Shown: piece after piece, positions 13,001 to 19,348 of the stretch
Position numbering within the stretch: position 1 is the first letter of the stretch
Layout: each line of letters opens with the position of its first letter
Position numbers and translations under genes: made by a program
DNA from: Phoronis ovalis
Lineage: Eukaryota; Phoronida; Phoronidae
Direction: 5' to 3'
Assembly (NCBI GenBank): GCA_028565635.1
Contig: JAOXYB010066945.1
Coordinates: 1 to 24,396, forward strand
Length of the DNA stretch: 24,396 nucleotides
The notes under the pieces: generated by a model
Databases searched by the model: none
Seen by the model: the letters and a program-made list of their open reading frames with translations, nothing else
What the model was told of the DNA's origin: nothing

Positions 13001-15809
13001 TAAGTGATCATGTGCAACTGTTACTTTGTTGCTGTTCTTTTATATACCGTATCCCATAATGTTTCCAGGCCGACTTCTTTTAAAACTTAATTATTAATTA
13101 TTTTCAATAGCTTAATTTTTCCTGTATAGAAAGCTAACGTGTGGTATATATTAATTACTGTCTGGCTATTCAGCTGAGATTTCTTTAAAGATCCATATTT
13201 TTTTCAATTAATTATCAGGTTGCTCTATAAAGATGGCCAAGTTTTTCGAAAAGACGAAAATTCCTATAGTTATGCTAGTCGTCCAAAGACGGCACCTGCA
13301 GGTGATCGTCGACTCCATTATAAACAAAGACCTTTGACAGCCCATCCTAGACTTCGGTCCAAGTCTGATCAACCTAATACCCCTAGACTTGTATCTTGTA
13401 AATCTCAGTATGAGGCTATGTAAGCACCAGTGGTGTTGTTTTAGTTGAGATGTAGTTCTTTTTGTTTATTTTTGTTTTGTTTTTGACTGTTTACAGTACT
13501 AACGGTAGTAATCGAAAGAGGGTATATTATCTTGACAGGTAAACAAAACGCATGCCGATCTGATGTAGTCTACTAGATCATGCATGTTTTTTACTTTGCA
13601 TGCAGCCACCCAACCAGAAATCATTTTTAATACGAAATGCGTACAACCACAATAAAAAGCGAAACTTAATTTACACCTTTTAAAGAAGCATGAAATTCTA
13701 TCGTTTCTTGTATGAAGTTGCATCTTTCATCTATCAGTTATCATACTGGTGATCAAATAAATAAAATCTCCATATCCCTATTTCTTTCAGATGTAGAAAT
13801 TCTTTTACTAGAATGCATGTTTAAAACCAAATACCTTATCAAAAGACAAAAAAAACTTATTCTTCTCTTTAGAGATTCTGTTACTGTTGCATGTTCTGTT
13901 GTTTCACTCATACACTGTACTTGCTTTTAACCTTTGCCTTTACTTTGTGTTTAGTCGATGTCAGGGACATAACCCAATACATTATGATCGTGCTTTACGT
14001 GAGCAAGAATTAGCTCGTGTGCGTAATAGAGATTTACGCGCCTTCTATGTTCACTTTGGAAACACACTTGGTAATGTGCCTATTAGTAAAAAACGAGTGT
14101 AAGTTCTTTTGAAGCATGGAATCCTGATTTATAAATCAGATTATTGTTGCCAGCACATTACCTATATACTTGTTTCAGGCATGATTTAACCCACTTTCCA
14201 TTTTATACAAAAACATCTTGCCAAAGCTGAAACTGGCATCATCTGACATCTAATACATCTAATAATGCTGGTTGAATTTTAGGATGTTTTTTGCAAAAAA
14301 ATAAAATGTTTATTTCAGTGGTATTTTTTGCATAGGGTATTGCACAGATAAAATAAACAGACTTAGAAAGAATGCTTTAATATATAGTCAAAACAGTATC
14401 GGTATATTTTTTTACAAAAATCCAAATTTAGTATAAAAAACTATATTAGATAAGTCCATAATTCTGTTGATTCATTAACTTGTTACAATACTATTTCTAA
14501 CACTGTTGCTCATCATTTTTTGATTGTTTATTTGGCTTTCTTTCTTCCATGCTGCTTACTATTGCTATATTATCTCTTCACAGTTACTAAAGGTAAACTA
14601 TAAAAATAAAGAGACACGTTTCTGTATAGTTTTCACCATTTATCTTCAATGTCTTTTCTGTTCAATTCATCATGTTATTTTTTGTGTATTGTCGAAGACA
14701 TGCAAATGACAAATTTCCATCATTGTTTACTATGAAGTTAACCGTTCCAATTTAGTTAGTTTTAAGTTCTAAGTTTTTGTCTCTGCAGCTGTAGTTACTG
14801 TATATGATATAATAGAAAATACTATTTAGTTTTTAAGATTAAATTATATGATTCGTACTTTGAAATATTTCAGTTTGTTGAACCCTGATGGCACTGATTA
14901 CTATGCCACGTCAAGATCCTGTGGTGGAAATCATACTACAACATTTCCACATCGTAGAATAACGAGAATGTCCAATCTACGAGAAGTGTTTGTTGATGAC
15001 GTTGGGCAAATTATTCCTGCTGGGAGGTTAGTACAAAGGAGAGATGTTCATGTTTTGACGGTATAATTTAAAAAAAGTTTGCTTTGACATGCAACTTGAT
15101 TAGCTAATCATATGTCATTGCACTCGGGTATGTTTTTGCCAAAGGCAACTGTTGCCTGAGCTGGGCATTGTTGTCAATAGCAAAAATTGTCATAATTACA
15201 TTTATTCACACAAATTGCTGTAAAATCATGGTTATTAAAATGCAAAGTACAATTGATAGAAGGGAAGTTACAACATAGCTGCATGAATATACAAACTGTT
15301 ATCTAAGATGCTATGGAACAGTGGAAGTAATTGAAAAATACAATCATACAGCTATGAGTTATTTCAAAACTTAAATTCTTGTTTATAGAGAAGCCGAACG
15401 TGATATACAAGGGCAGGATGGTCATATATACAAAGGTAGAGTGGATCATAAATTGCCACAGTTAACGAGCCAACAACTACCACAAAATCGTGCTAAGACA
15501 GCTAGTCAACAACGCTTTGTCCATCCGCCCAATGGTCCAGTACCTCAACGTCCAACATCAGCACGTCCATTGTCACGTACTAGTATGAATGGAACGCAAC
15601 GCATGCAAGCAGAACGCTCACCATCTCCTGATATGCCAAATGGTTATTCACCAGAATCAGTAAGGCCGCAGTCGCCTGTGGTTGTAATTGATACTGAACA
15701 ACCTCTGGAAAACATAGCGCCACCTGATGATAATGAACAGTCACCAGACATACCTGAAGCTACTACCCCAGCAGCATCTCCTATCCCTGATGACAATCCT
15801 GAAAACTAA
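955..15809 (+). CDS. QRICH2: QRICH2-like (DUF4795) axonemal/sperm-flagellum protein, 21 exons, 5'-truncated by window edge
   Basis: Joined exons: 955-1005, 1665-1820, 2556-2699, 3845-4861, 5785-5937, 6237-6291, 6981-7057, 7238-7303, 7906-8898, 9137-9328, 10295-10417, 10760-10834, 11258-11368, 11727-11908, 12377-12439, 12687-12788, 13219-13419, 13497-13538, 13955-14098, 14874-15026, 15389-15809. The sum is 4521 nt, an exact open frame of 1506 residues plus TAA, and all introns are GT...AG with matching phases. Recognition rests on the C-terminal half: coiled coil, then FHCISCDRPVELMPQG, RPYTTFELDQIRQHAKR and SCGGNHTTTFPHRR, the pattern I know from QRICH2/DUF4795 proteins. In mammals QRICH2 is required for sperm flagellum assembly, so an axonemal role is inferred here. 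Family members usually have a conserved N-terminal segment before the coiled coils. I do not see it, so the true start is probably upstream of the window. The paralogous C16orf96-type proteins are the main alternative. Confidence 0.85.
1006..1664 (+). other. Intron (window intron 1)
   Basis: GT...AG intron, AT-rich. It contains a weak 8-bp inverted repeat (TCTGCTGG 1425-1432 / CCAGCAGA 1483-1490). The antisense open frame in it shows no domain and is AT-rich noise. Confidence 0.6.
1665..1820 (+). CDS. QRICH2: QRICH2-like exon 2 (residues 18-69)
   Basis: The acceptor is TTCTTATTTTTACAG and the donor is ATG|GTAAGA; it is phase 0 at both ends and encodes 52 residues. The product is acidic and helical, with PPVDEIVTWPALEDALNG and an ELSTQTDKVEM end. 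An upstream in-frame ATG at about 1590 lies in intron sequence and is not the start. Confidence 0.75.
1821..2555 (+). other. Intron with degenerate short-period repeat
   Basis: Between about 2220 and 2375 the motif G(G)(A/T)(A/T)ACAA-CC(G)AAAT recurs about five times (near 2222, 2259, 2287, 2313, 2343) at 27-38 base spacing. This suggests an old tandem array or transposon remnant. The rest is featureless. Confidence 0.45.
2556..2699 (+). CDS. QRICH2: QRICH2-like exon 3 (residues 70-117), Ser/Asp/Lys-rich
   Basis: A long pyrimidine tract ending CCTCTCCAAG precedes 2556 and the donor GTAGGT starts at 2700; both ends are phase 0. It encodes 48 low-complexity charged residues (SDVSDRGSDKSSDESGRDSG), probably disordered. 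The frame stays open past the donor but turns into hydrophobic intron-like sequence. Confidence 0.65.
2700..3844 (+). other. Intron
   Basis: A 1145-base AT-rich intron with a 15-A run at 3479-3493. Nothing else recognised. Confidence 0.6.
3845..4861 (+). CDS. QRICH2: QRICH2-like exon 4 (residues 118-456), large Gln-rich repeat exon
   Basis: The acceptor is TTATTTGTATTCCTAG and the donor is AGG|GTTAGT; both ends are phase 0 and it encodes 339 residues. It starts NPKFSQPQ and carries three tandem units built on VLPGQ.QG...SVE.SEQ...KQNIPMYDQ. A weaker PGVPGQRQ echo follows near 4480, then a (CAG)6 polyQ run at 4592-4609. The Gln/Pro/Gly-rich exon sits where mammalian QRICH2 has its own Q-rich repeats. 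Its repeat sequence seems lineage-specific and the region is likely disordered. Confidence 0.8.
3911..4282 (+). repeat. Coding tandem repeat, three units of 44, 45 and about 35 codons
   Basis: Units are at 3911-4042, 4043-4177 and 4178-4282. Each starts V(L/S)P(G/R), continues ..Q(R/G)...SVE.S.Q..... and shares KQNIPMYxQ; units 1 and 2 end (D)(T/S)GEF. The third unit is cut short after YAQKSI. The DNA is also similar, which suggests fairly recent duplication. Confidence 0.85.
4592..4609 (+). repeat. (CAG)6 microsatellite encoding polyQ
   Basis: Six CAG codons follow a TGG and precede AAG inside exon 4. It is a pure trinucleotide run and likely polymorphic. Confidence 0.95.
4862..5784 (+). 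other. Intron
   Basis: A 923-base AT-rich intron. No repeats, RNA genes or coding remnants recognised. Confidence 0.6.
5785..5937 (+). CDS. QRICH2: QRICH2-like exon 5 (residues 457-507)
   Basis: The acceptor is TGTTTTTGTTTTAG and the donor is GAG|GTAAAT; both ends are phase 0. It begins with a basic Ser/Pro stretch, VSRPVSAASRPMSRMSV, and ends in a coiled-coil start (LEKLGGLNKKHEELEERVEKLE) with a clear leucine heptad. Confidence 0.85.
6237..6291 (+). CDS. QRICH2: QRICH2-like exon 6 (residues 508-526, split codon)
   Basis: The acceptor is TTTTCATTTCAG and the donor is ACAG|GTAAAA, ending in phase 1. It encodes DEMKNKADRSELDGLGQT plus one base of a Gly codon. The coiled coil pauses here. The phase joins exactly to exon 7. 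Confidence 0.8.
6790..6938. mobile_element. Decayed relative of the 9787-10164 inverted-repeat element
   Basis: The left end GACTATTTGCATACACT (6794-6810) matches the left terminus of the other element. The inner block TTTTGTGAACGTGAGAACTAC ... TCACA and CATGCT matches its inner part near 10041-10105. The right end ACATGCAAATTGTTTATT is a decayed inverted terminus. It is shorter because of internal deletion and ends about 40 bases before exon 7. The open frame across it is not a gene. Confidence 0.55.
6981..7057 (+). CDS. QRICH2: QRICH2-like exon 7 (to residue 551)
   Basis: The acceptor is TTTTTTCCTTCCAG and the donor is AAA|GTGAGT. It completes the split Gly and encodes IPDDLLDQLKLLRDEIDKLK and a short charged end, a leucine-heptad coiled coil. 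The total with exon 6 is 132 nt, so it ends in phase 0. A decayed repeat element ends only about 40 bases upstream of this exon. Confidence 0.8.
7238..7303 (+). CDS. QRICH2: QRICH2-like exon 8 (residues 552-573)
   Basis: The acceptor is GTGAACTTACTAG and the donor is AAG|GTAAAT; it is 66 nt, phase 0 at both ends. It encodes LLKQLKDLKAELDRLRKMS and VNK, which continues the coiled coil. Confidence 0.8.
7304..7905 (+). other. Intron
   Basis: A 602-base AT-rich intron. The antisense open frame within it has no recognisable domain. Nothing else seen. Confidence 0.6.
7906..8898 (+). CDS. QRICH2: QRICH2-like exon 9 (residues 574-904), large helical exon with tandem repeats
   Basis: The acceptor is GTGCGAAAAG after a T-rich tract (moderate quality) and the donor is CAG|GTAGTA; it is 993 nt, phase 0 at both ends. 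It opens KRAQSMFTAQEKKNINETL and includes EDFDNIYDRLAALEANTNQV. Two adjacent 31-residue units (8212-8304 and 8305-8397) share SKDxLGxLENPxSRDIL. The end (LTSKLTKLGQASNKQLLNLS and on) is coiled coil. A long antisense open frame at 8088-8531 is a shadow of this exon. Confidence 0.8.
8212..8397 (+). repeat. Coding tandem duplication, two 31-codon units
   Basis: Units 8212-8304 and 8305-8397 are in frame and encode SKD(I/M)LG(A/I)LENP(L/I)SRDIL(S/N)NLTK(A/V)AESG. Preceding SKDLINSLRKSKNTIKAL may be an older, more diverged unit. The duplication preserves helical periodicity. Confidence 0.85.
9137..9328 (+). CDS. QRICH2: QRICH2-like exon 10 (residues 905-968)
   Basis: The acceptor is TTTGCTGACATCAG and the donor is CAT|GTAAGA; 192 nt, phase 0. 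It starts ELNDLLVVKESHLVDKTNSS; the rest is charged and low in conservation cues. Support comes from the splice sites, the phase and the open frame rather than from a known motif, so it is less certain than its neighbours. Confidence 0.65.
9329..10294 (+). other. Intron holding the inverted-repeat element
   Basis: Besides the element at 9787-10164, the intron is AT-rich without other recognised features. Confidence 0.6.
9787..10164. mobile_element. MITE-like non-autonomous element with 23-bp terminal inverted repeats
   Basis: The left terminus, 9787-9809, begins AATAGACTATTTGCATGCAC. The right terminus, 10142-10164, is its inverse complement with a single mismatch (22 of 23). The element is 378 bp, lacks coding capacity and lies in the intron before exon 11. 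I could not define a target-site duplication with confidence; TA-type is possible. The interior has several GCATGC-type palindromic words. Confidence 0.75.
10295..10417 (+). CDS. QRICH2: QRICH2-like exon 11 (residues 969-1009), coiled coil
   Basis: The acceptor is ATATTTTCCCATAG and the donor is GAG|GTTTGT; 41 residues, phase 0. It includes ALARVQQAIRNLQGEIEKLN followed by a charged helix, and begins the C-terminal conserved coiled-coil core typical of DUF4795. Confidence 0.85.
10760..10834 (+). CDS. QRICH2: QRICH2-like exon 12 (residues 1010-1034)
   Basis: The acceptor is CTCGTTATTTCAG and the donor is GTC|GTAAGT; 25 residues, phase 0. It contains TATLEEKKANKDYVDMEVDV, a family-like segment just before the KADK... 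exon. Confidence 0.85.
11258..11368 (+). CDS. QRICH2: QRICH2-like exon 13 (residues 1035-1071)
   Basis: The acceptor is CTGTTTTTTGCAG and the donor is TAC|GTAAGT; 37 residues, phase 0. It contains KADKKDVNNKVNRSVFDSTC and NELNKMIGDLLEKL, part of the DUF4795 core. Confidence 0.9.
11727..11908 (+). CDS. QRICH2: QRICH2-like exon 14 (residues 1072-1131 plus split codon)
   Basis: The acceptor is TTTAATTTATGTAG and the donor is AGAAA|GTGAGT, ending in phase 2. It contains EDAWKKAHGQLTSDIDGKLD and ALKDYIDAKLKALNNKL, then an acidic GDDDAAGLRK turn. This is a strong match to the DUF4795 core pattern. Confidence 0.9.
12377..12439 (+). CDS. QRICH2: QRICH2-like exon 15 (residues 1132-1152), CISC motif
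   Basis: The acceptor is TTCAATTTTTCAG and the donor is CAGGG|GTATGT; 63 nt, phase 2 at both ends. It encodes KQLLQRFHCISCDRPVELMP and QG. The CxxC (C1140, C1143 of the fragment) followed by DRP is a hallmark of QRICH2-type proteins. Confidence 0.9.
12687..12788 (+). CDS. QRICH2: QRICH2-like exon 16 (to residue 1186)
   Basis: The acceptor is ATTATTTCATTAAG and the donor is AAGAG|GTTAGT; 102 nt, phase 2 at both ends. It contains a Pro-rich linker, then RPYTTFELDQIRQHAKR, which matches the family pattern after the CxxC. Confidence 0.9.
13219..13419 (+). CDS. QRICH2: QRICH2-like exon 17 (to residue 1253), basic Pro-rich segment
   Basis: The acceptor is TTAATTATCAG and the donor is CTAT|GTAAGC; 201 nt, phase 2 at both ends. 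It reads LLYKDGQVFRKDENSYSYAS and then two RPxTA motifs (RPKTAPA, RPLTAHP) in a strongly basic context. Confidence 0.85.
13497..13538 (+). CDS. QRICH2: QRICH2-like exon 18, 42-nt microexon
   Basis: The acceptor is TTTTTGACTGTTTACAG and the donor is GACAG|GTAAAC; 42 nt, phase 2 at both ends. It encodes TNGSNRKRVYYLD plus split codons at each side. Both splice sites are good and the frame is open. Because the exon is symmetric, leaving it out would also keep the frame, so it may be a cassette exon. Confidence 0.65.
13955..14098 (+). CDS. QRICH2: QRICH2-like exon 19 (to residue 1315)
   Basis: The acceptor is TACTTTGTGTTTAG and the donor is CGAGT|GTAAGT; 144 nt, phase 2 at both ends. It contains RCQGHNPIHYDRALREQELA and an arginine-rich helix, then FYVHFGNTLGNVPISKKRV. 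It supplies a third Cys and a nearby His for a possible metal site. Confidence 0.85.
14874..15026 (+). CDS. QRICH2: QRICH2-like exon 20 (to residue 1366), SCGGNH block
   Basis: The acceptor is TTGAAATATTTCAG and the donor is GGGAG|GTTAGT; 153 nt, phase 2 at both ends. It contains SRSCGGNHTTTFPHRRITRM, the most diagnostic C-terminal motif of the family, followed by DDVGQIIPAGR. Confidence 0.9.
15389..15809 (+). CDS. QRICH2: QRICH2-like terminal exon 21 with stop (to residue 1506)
   Basis: The acceptor is CTTGTTTATAG and the stop TAA is at 15807-15809. It begins REAERDIQGQDGHIYKGRVD, then becomes a disordered tail rich in Pro, Ser and Gln with a further RPTSARPLSR motif and an acidic Pro-rich end (IPDDNPEN). 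Confidence 0.9.
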
Positions 15810-17540
15810 ATTTTATAGGGAAAGCATCAATTCCAACTACATATAACAATAAAATAATGAAGAAAACATTTCACAACCTGAATTATCCTAGTAAAACTTG
15901 GAAACATATGCAATTATTTTCTTGACTGATATTGAAAATTTATCTATATGCATAAAAACTTACAATTTTGTAACTGATCTACTACAGAAACTTGCAATGT
16001 TTTAAAATCCTATTATGTAACAGGGTGTCCGTATATATTTTATTGTTGATATGATGCAGAAGCTGTGATGTCCAGAAATGTAAAGTGAGTGAGCAAGAAT
16101 TACGTGTTGTAGCCGTATGACTGAAGTCAATAATCACAGTTGTATGGTATAAAGCAACCAAAGACACAAGCCAGATAAAATCTGGATTTTATTTGCTCAA
16201 ATTATTATTGTTGTTACGATACATCGAGTGTGTGTATATAGTTCCAAGCTATTTTAATGTAATTTTCCTGTATATTACTATAAATATTAATTTGATTTTG
16301 CACATTTGTTGCATGCTTAGGTATGTATGCTGTTGTGAAGCTGAATTAAAAAAATAAAACAATCACATTCCAGTTTAATGATTAACTAGTCCCATTCATA
16401 TCTTATATATGTTACACATTTCTGCTTCTTATGTGTGAAGTGCCATAATATAGTTTACAGGAGATATGCATTGTGTACATGTATGTAAGCAGTTGGCGAC
16501 TTACTGTGTGCAATGTGGTACTACACTTATGGCCATAATGACAGTGTTACCTACTTATCTGTCCTAATTCTAATTAATAGGTATTAAGTTGAATTTGAGT
16601 TAGGATAAGAACAGTGTCAAGGTGTATGTATATAATTTTTTTTTCAAGATTCCGTCCATGTGAGTTGCTTTTGCAACTTAAGATTACTTAGTATCACTAT
16701 GATGAATAAACACATACTTTATCACATACTTTATCATATACTTTGTCTTGCAGGTTACAAATCAACTACTGTTTCTTACATATTTAAATTGTGATGTGTT
16801 ATTATATAGAACTTACATTCTAATCACATTTGTTAAGCTCAACAGGGTTATATGTGTGTACTATGTATAACTGTGTTATTCTTTTAACTTTGTATAAACT
16901 AAAAGAACACAATTTATTTAAAGTCATCTATGAACTCTTTGAAACTACCAGTATATGCCTTGCAATTGTTGGATTCTAATGGCACATCAGATAATTATTT
17001 TTTTAATCAAATGCAATCCATCGACTATATTTGGTGAATTATGATTGTTGTAGTTGTTTTGTCCTATAGTGTTGAATTATATTAGAAGTCTAGTTCTTCA
17101 TATATTTACCTGATATTTTTGCATAATAAACTGGAGCTTATCCATGTAGAATGTATGTTATTTTTTCTCGCACAGAAATCAATCATATGATCGCTGATGA
17201 ACAGCTCTATATAATACAGAATACCTTTTTGTGCGACTAGTGTTCAGTGGAGAATTAGTTTAGATTCTCATGTTGCCAATTTTTGGCAGACCAGATAAAG
17301 ATGAAAAATAACATCTGCTATGCCACACCAAAAAGATAGATGTTTAATGGGAGAAAGCCTTCAATAACTGAGTAGGTTCTTTCTGTTTTTTTAAAAAAAA
17401 GTGTTTAACAAATGCCCATAAAACTGAGTCAGTAAGGCATTTTTTATTTTTGTAATAAAACATTTTTATTTTGAACCGATTGCACCCATTAAAGAAGGTT
17501 TAAAAAAAGGACACCAAAATTTGAATTTTTGTAATACAGT
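15810..17540 (+). other. 3' UTR of QRICH2-like gene and intergenic sequence, with candidate poly(A) signals
   Basis: AATAAA hexamers on the plus strand occur at 15848-15853, 16353-16358, 16705-16710, 17125-17130 and 17454-17459. The first is only about 40 bases past the stop; the second follows an A-rich tract. Sequence alone does not decide which is used. No gene is seen in this stretch. Confidence 0.5.
16711..16746. repeat. 12-bp tandem repeat, three copies
   Basis: CACATACTTTAT occurs twice exactly and a third time as CATATACTTTGT. A small microsatellite-like array in the intergenic or 3' UTR region. Confidence 0.85.
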
Positions 17541-17563
17541 AATTTCTCTAAAAGATGCTAGAT

Positions 17564-18011
17564 CTAAAACTACTGGGTGACAGCTTAACATAGAAAAACA
17601 GCATTCATAGTACACTGTTACATGGGTATTTTGTAGGTACTGCTGTCATTTACATACCAATTACTGACCTGCAGTGTCCAGGTATAGAACCCTTTGTTTT
17701 GAGATGCATCTTGGCAGGAGACTCCCATATATCTGGTTCTGGAGTCTTGTAGTATGCCTCGCAATACTATTCCATCCACTGATATGAAAAACTTCATTGA
17801 ATTATGTGTGGTAATGCTTTAAAATGAATATCATAAAATACATCTTTCCGTTAAGTAGCATACACACAGGTACACATAGAACAATCAAATTCTGTATTTT
17901 TTGAAATGGTCTCTTTACATCAAGCTCTTCTAGCTATCCACTTAGCTACGTGCTGCATTATCTGGCGAGATTAACGTTTTTCTATGTTAAACAGCTGCCC
18001 AGTAGTTTTAG
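17564..18011. mobile_element. Fold-back MITE-like element with 36-bp terminal inverted repeats
   Basis: 17564-17599 (CTAAAACTACTGGG...TTAACATAGAAAAAC) and 17976-18011 are inverted complements. They match at 31 of 36 positions without gaps, and the differences cluster in the middle. Weaker similarity extends outward (AGTA.ATTTC...AAAA), so the full element may span about 17537-18037. No coding capacity, so non-autonomous. Target-site duplication not established. Confidence 0.7.
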
Positions 18012-18268
18012 TGTTTTTCGAAATGTACTATTTCATACATGTATTAGGTCTCTATCCCATTTTAACTTTGCTGTACGTGTTTTTGTGGACAATTATTTTG
18101 TACTAATTTCCTAAACTGTAATGTCAAATTCAATTCTTTATCCATTATGGAACAAATAGCCTAAGCACCTTTTTTGGTTGTCAATTTTTTTGGCGACCGT
18201 TTTTTTCTCAATTTTTCTTGTCAAGTGCGAGCATTGCCGATTTTAAGTGCAAGCATAAATTGTACCTT

Positions 18269-18280
18269 GGGGGTACCCCC
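18269..18280. repeat. Perfect palindrome GGGGGTACCCCC
   Basis: A 12-bp perfect palindrome in an otherwise AT-rich stretch, followed at once by TACCCCCT. It could be part of an unidentified repeat. No function can be assigned. Confidence 0.8.
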
Positions 18281-18370
18281 TACCCCCTCATTATAAATTA
18301 GGCCTTTGTTACACACTACTGAAGCAGAAAGAGGCATACTACTAAAAAAGTTCATAGTATTATATTAACT

Positions 18371-18376
18371 TTTATT
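18371..18376 (-). promoter_or_regulatory. Candidate poly(A) signal (AATAAA on minus) for the USP gene
   Basis: TTTATT on the plus strand reads AATAAA on the minus strand, about 610 bases after the USP stop codon. It would give a 3' UTR ending near 18350. Other TTTATT words could serve as well. Confidence 0.35.
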
Positions 18377-18986
18377 TTCATGATTTTATCTCAGGACAAT
18401 ATTTTCAAATCAAATGCATTTCAAAAGCCAGTGAAAGCAGAATTCCCCAAACACCTGTTTGGGTATAATATATATATTATAACTTTTCCCATACAACAGT
18501 AAGCATAATTTAGTCAAGATCTTAAAAAATCTAATACTGATAACAGTACTTCATATAAAATTTGCAAGCATTATTTCAAAATTAACAACTGAAGGCAAAA
18601 CACACTATCTGTCAAAAAATAATTAAATTACTGAAGTTCAAATTATAACACTACTACAAAGTGTTATATCTTTCAATTTTAATGTGACTTTCTGATAGTG
18701 ATATTTTTATATACAAAATGATTTACATTAATAGCACCATTTGTGAATTGTTATACATTTCCACCCATACTCAACAACACAGCAGAATTTTAAAGTCAAC
18801 ATCAGCAAATAACCAACCCTTTCTTTTGAGACCAGTGCAACCATGGAGTAGTAGTAGCACTTCTTATTTACAACTATAACCTCATTACCAACCTCTGCAG
18901 AAAGATTAAAAGTGATTTGCTTGTATCCTCAGTACCAATTTTTGGAGATGGTTTAACTGTTTTGATTATGAGGCCTCTCAAAGAAA
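18377..18986 (-). other. Probable 3' UTR of the USP31/43 gene
   Basis: AT-rich sequence between the USP stop codon and the candidate poly(A) signal. No coding signal. The plus-strand open frame at 18917-19162 overlaps the USP terminal exon in antisense and is a shadow. Confidence 0.4.
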
Positions 18987-19348
18987 TTATACTGCTGTCT
19001 CAGTTAAACATGAGGAATAATGAGGGTATAACTCATCTGGGGGCAGTTCATTTATACCATTATTTAATGATTTGTCTTCAAGGTCTACACTTTTTGACCT
19101 GTCAAACGATAATGTTCCTGCTTTTAAATTATCTTCAGATCTTTCAAGACAGTCAGCTGTAGCTGATCTAGTTATCTCTCCATTTGTTGTGGGGGTTGAT
19201 TGTTTCTCACATGATGTTGGGCTAAATGGTCTCTGTACAGACTGTGCACCAGACTTAACAGGACGAGGCAGTGTAGCGCAAGCTTGAACAGTAAGAGAAA
19301 CGTCTCGTGTTTCACTTGCTTGTTCCTCTGACCAACTATTTTTCCCAC
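18987..19348 (-). CDS. USP31/43: USP31/43 terminal exon, disordered tail ending ETAV
   Basis: The acceptor is GATTCTATTTACAG, and the first two bases complete the Gly split across the junction. The exon encodes about 120 residues, low-complexity and Ser/Thr/Glu-rich, and the stop TAA is at 18989-18987. The last residues are [10 protein letters not shown] see no known domain in the tail. Confidence 0.85.

Larger units (their letters stand above)
10418..15388 (+). other. Group of small introns of the QRICH2-like gene
   Basis: Introns of more than about 300 bases here are 10418-10759, 10835-11257, 11369-11726, 11909-12376, 12789-13218, 13539-13954, 14099-14873 and 15027-15388. All are AT-rich GT...AG introns. 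Only 10835-11257 holds something odd, a GC-richer stretch with a short open frame (11062-11235). The open frames that run from exons into introns elsewhere are read-through. Confidence 0.6.

Noticed and set aside
19072-19287. Plus-strand open frames over 18917-19287
   Set aside because: They are antisense to the terminal USP exon, which has matching splice phase and a coherent protein end.
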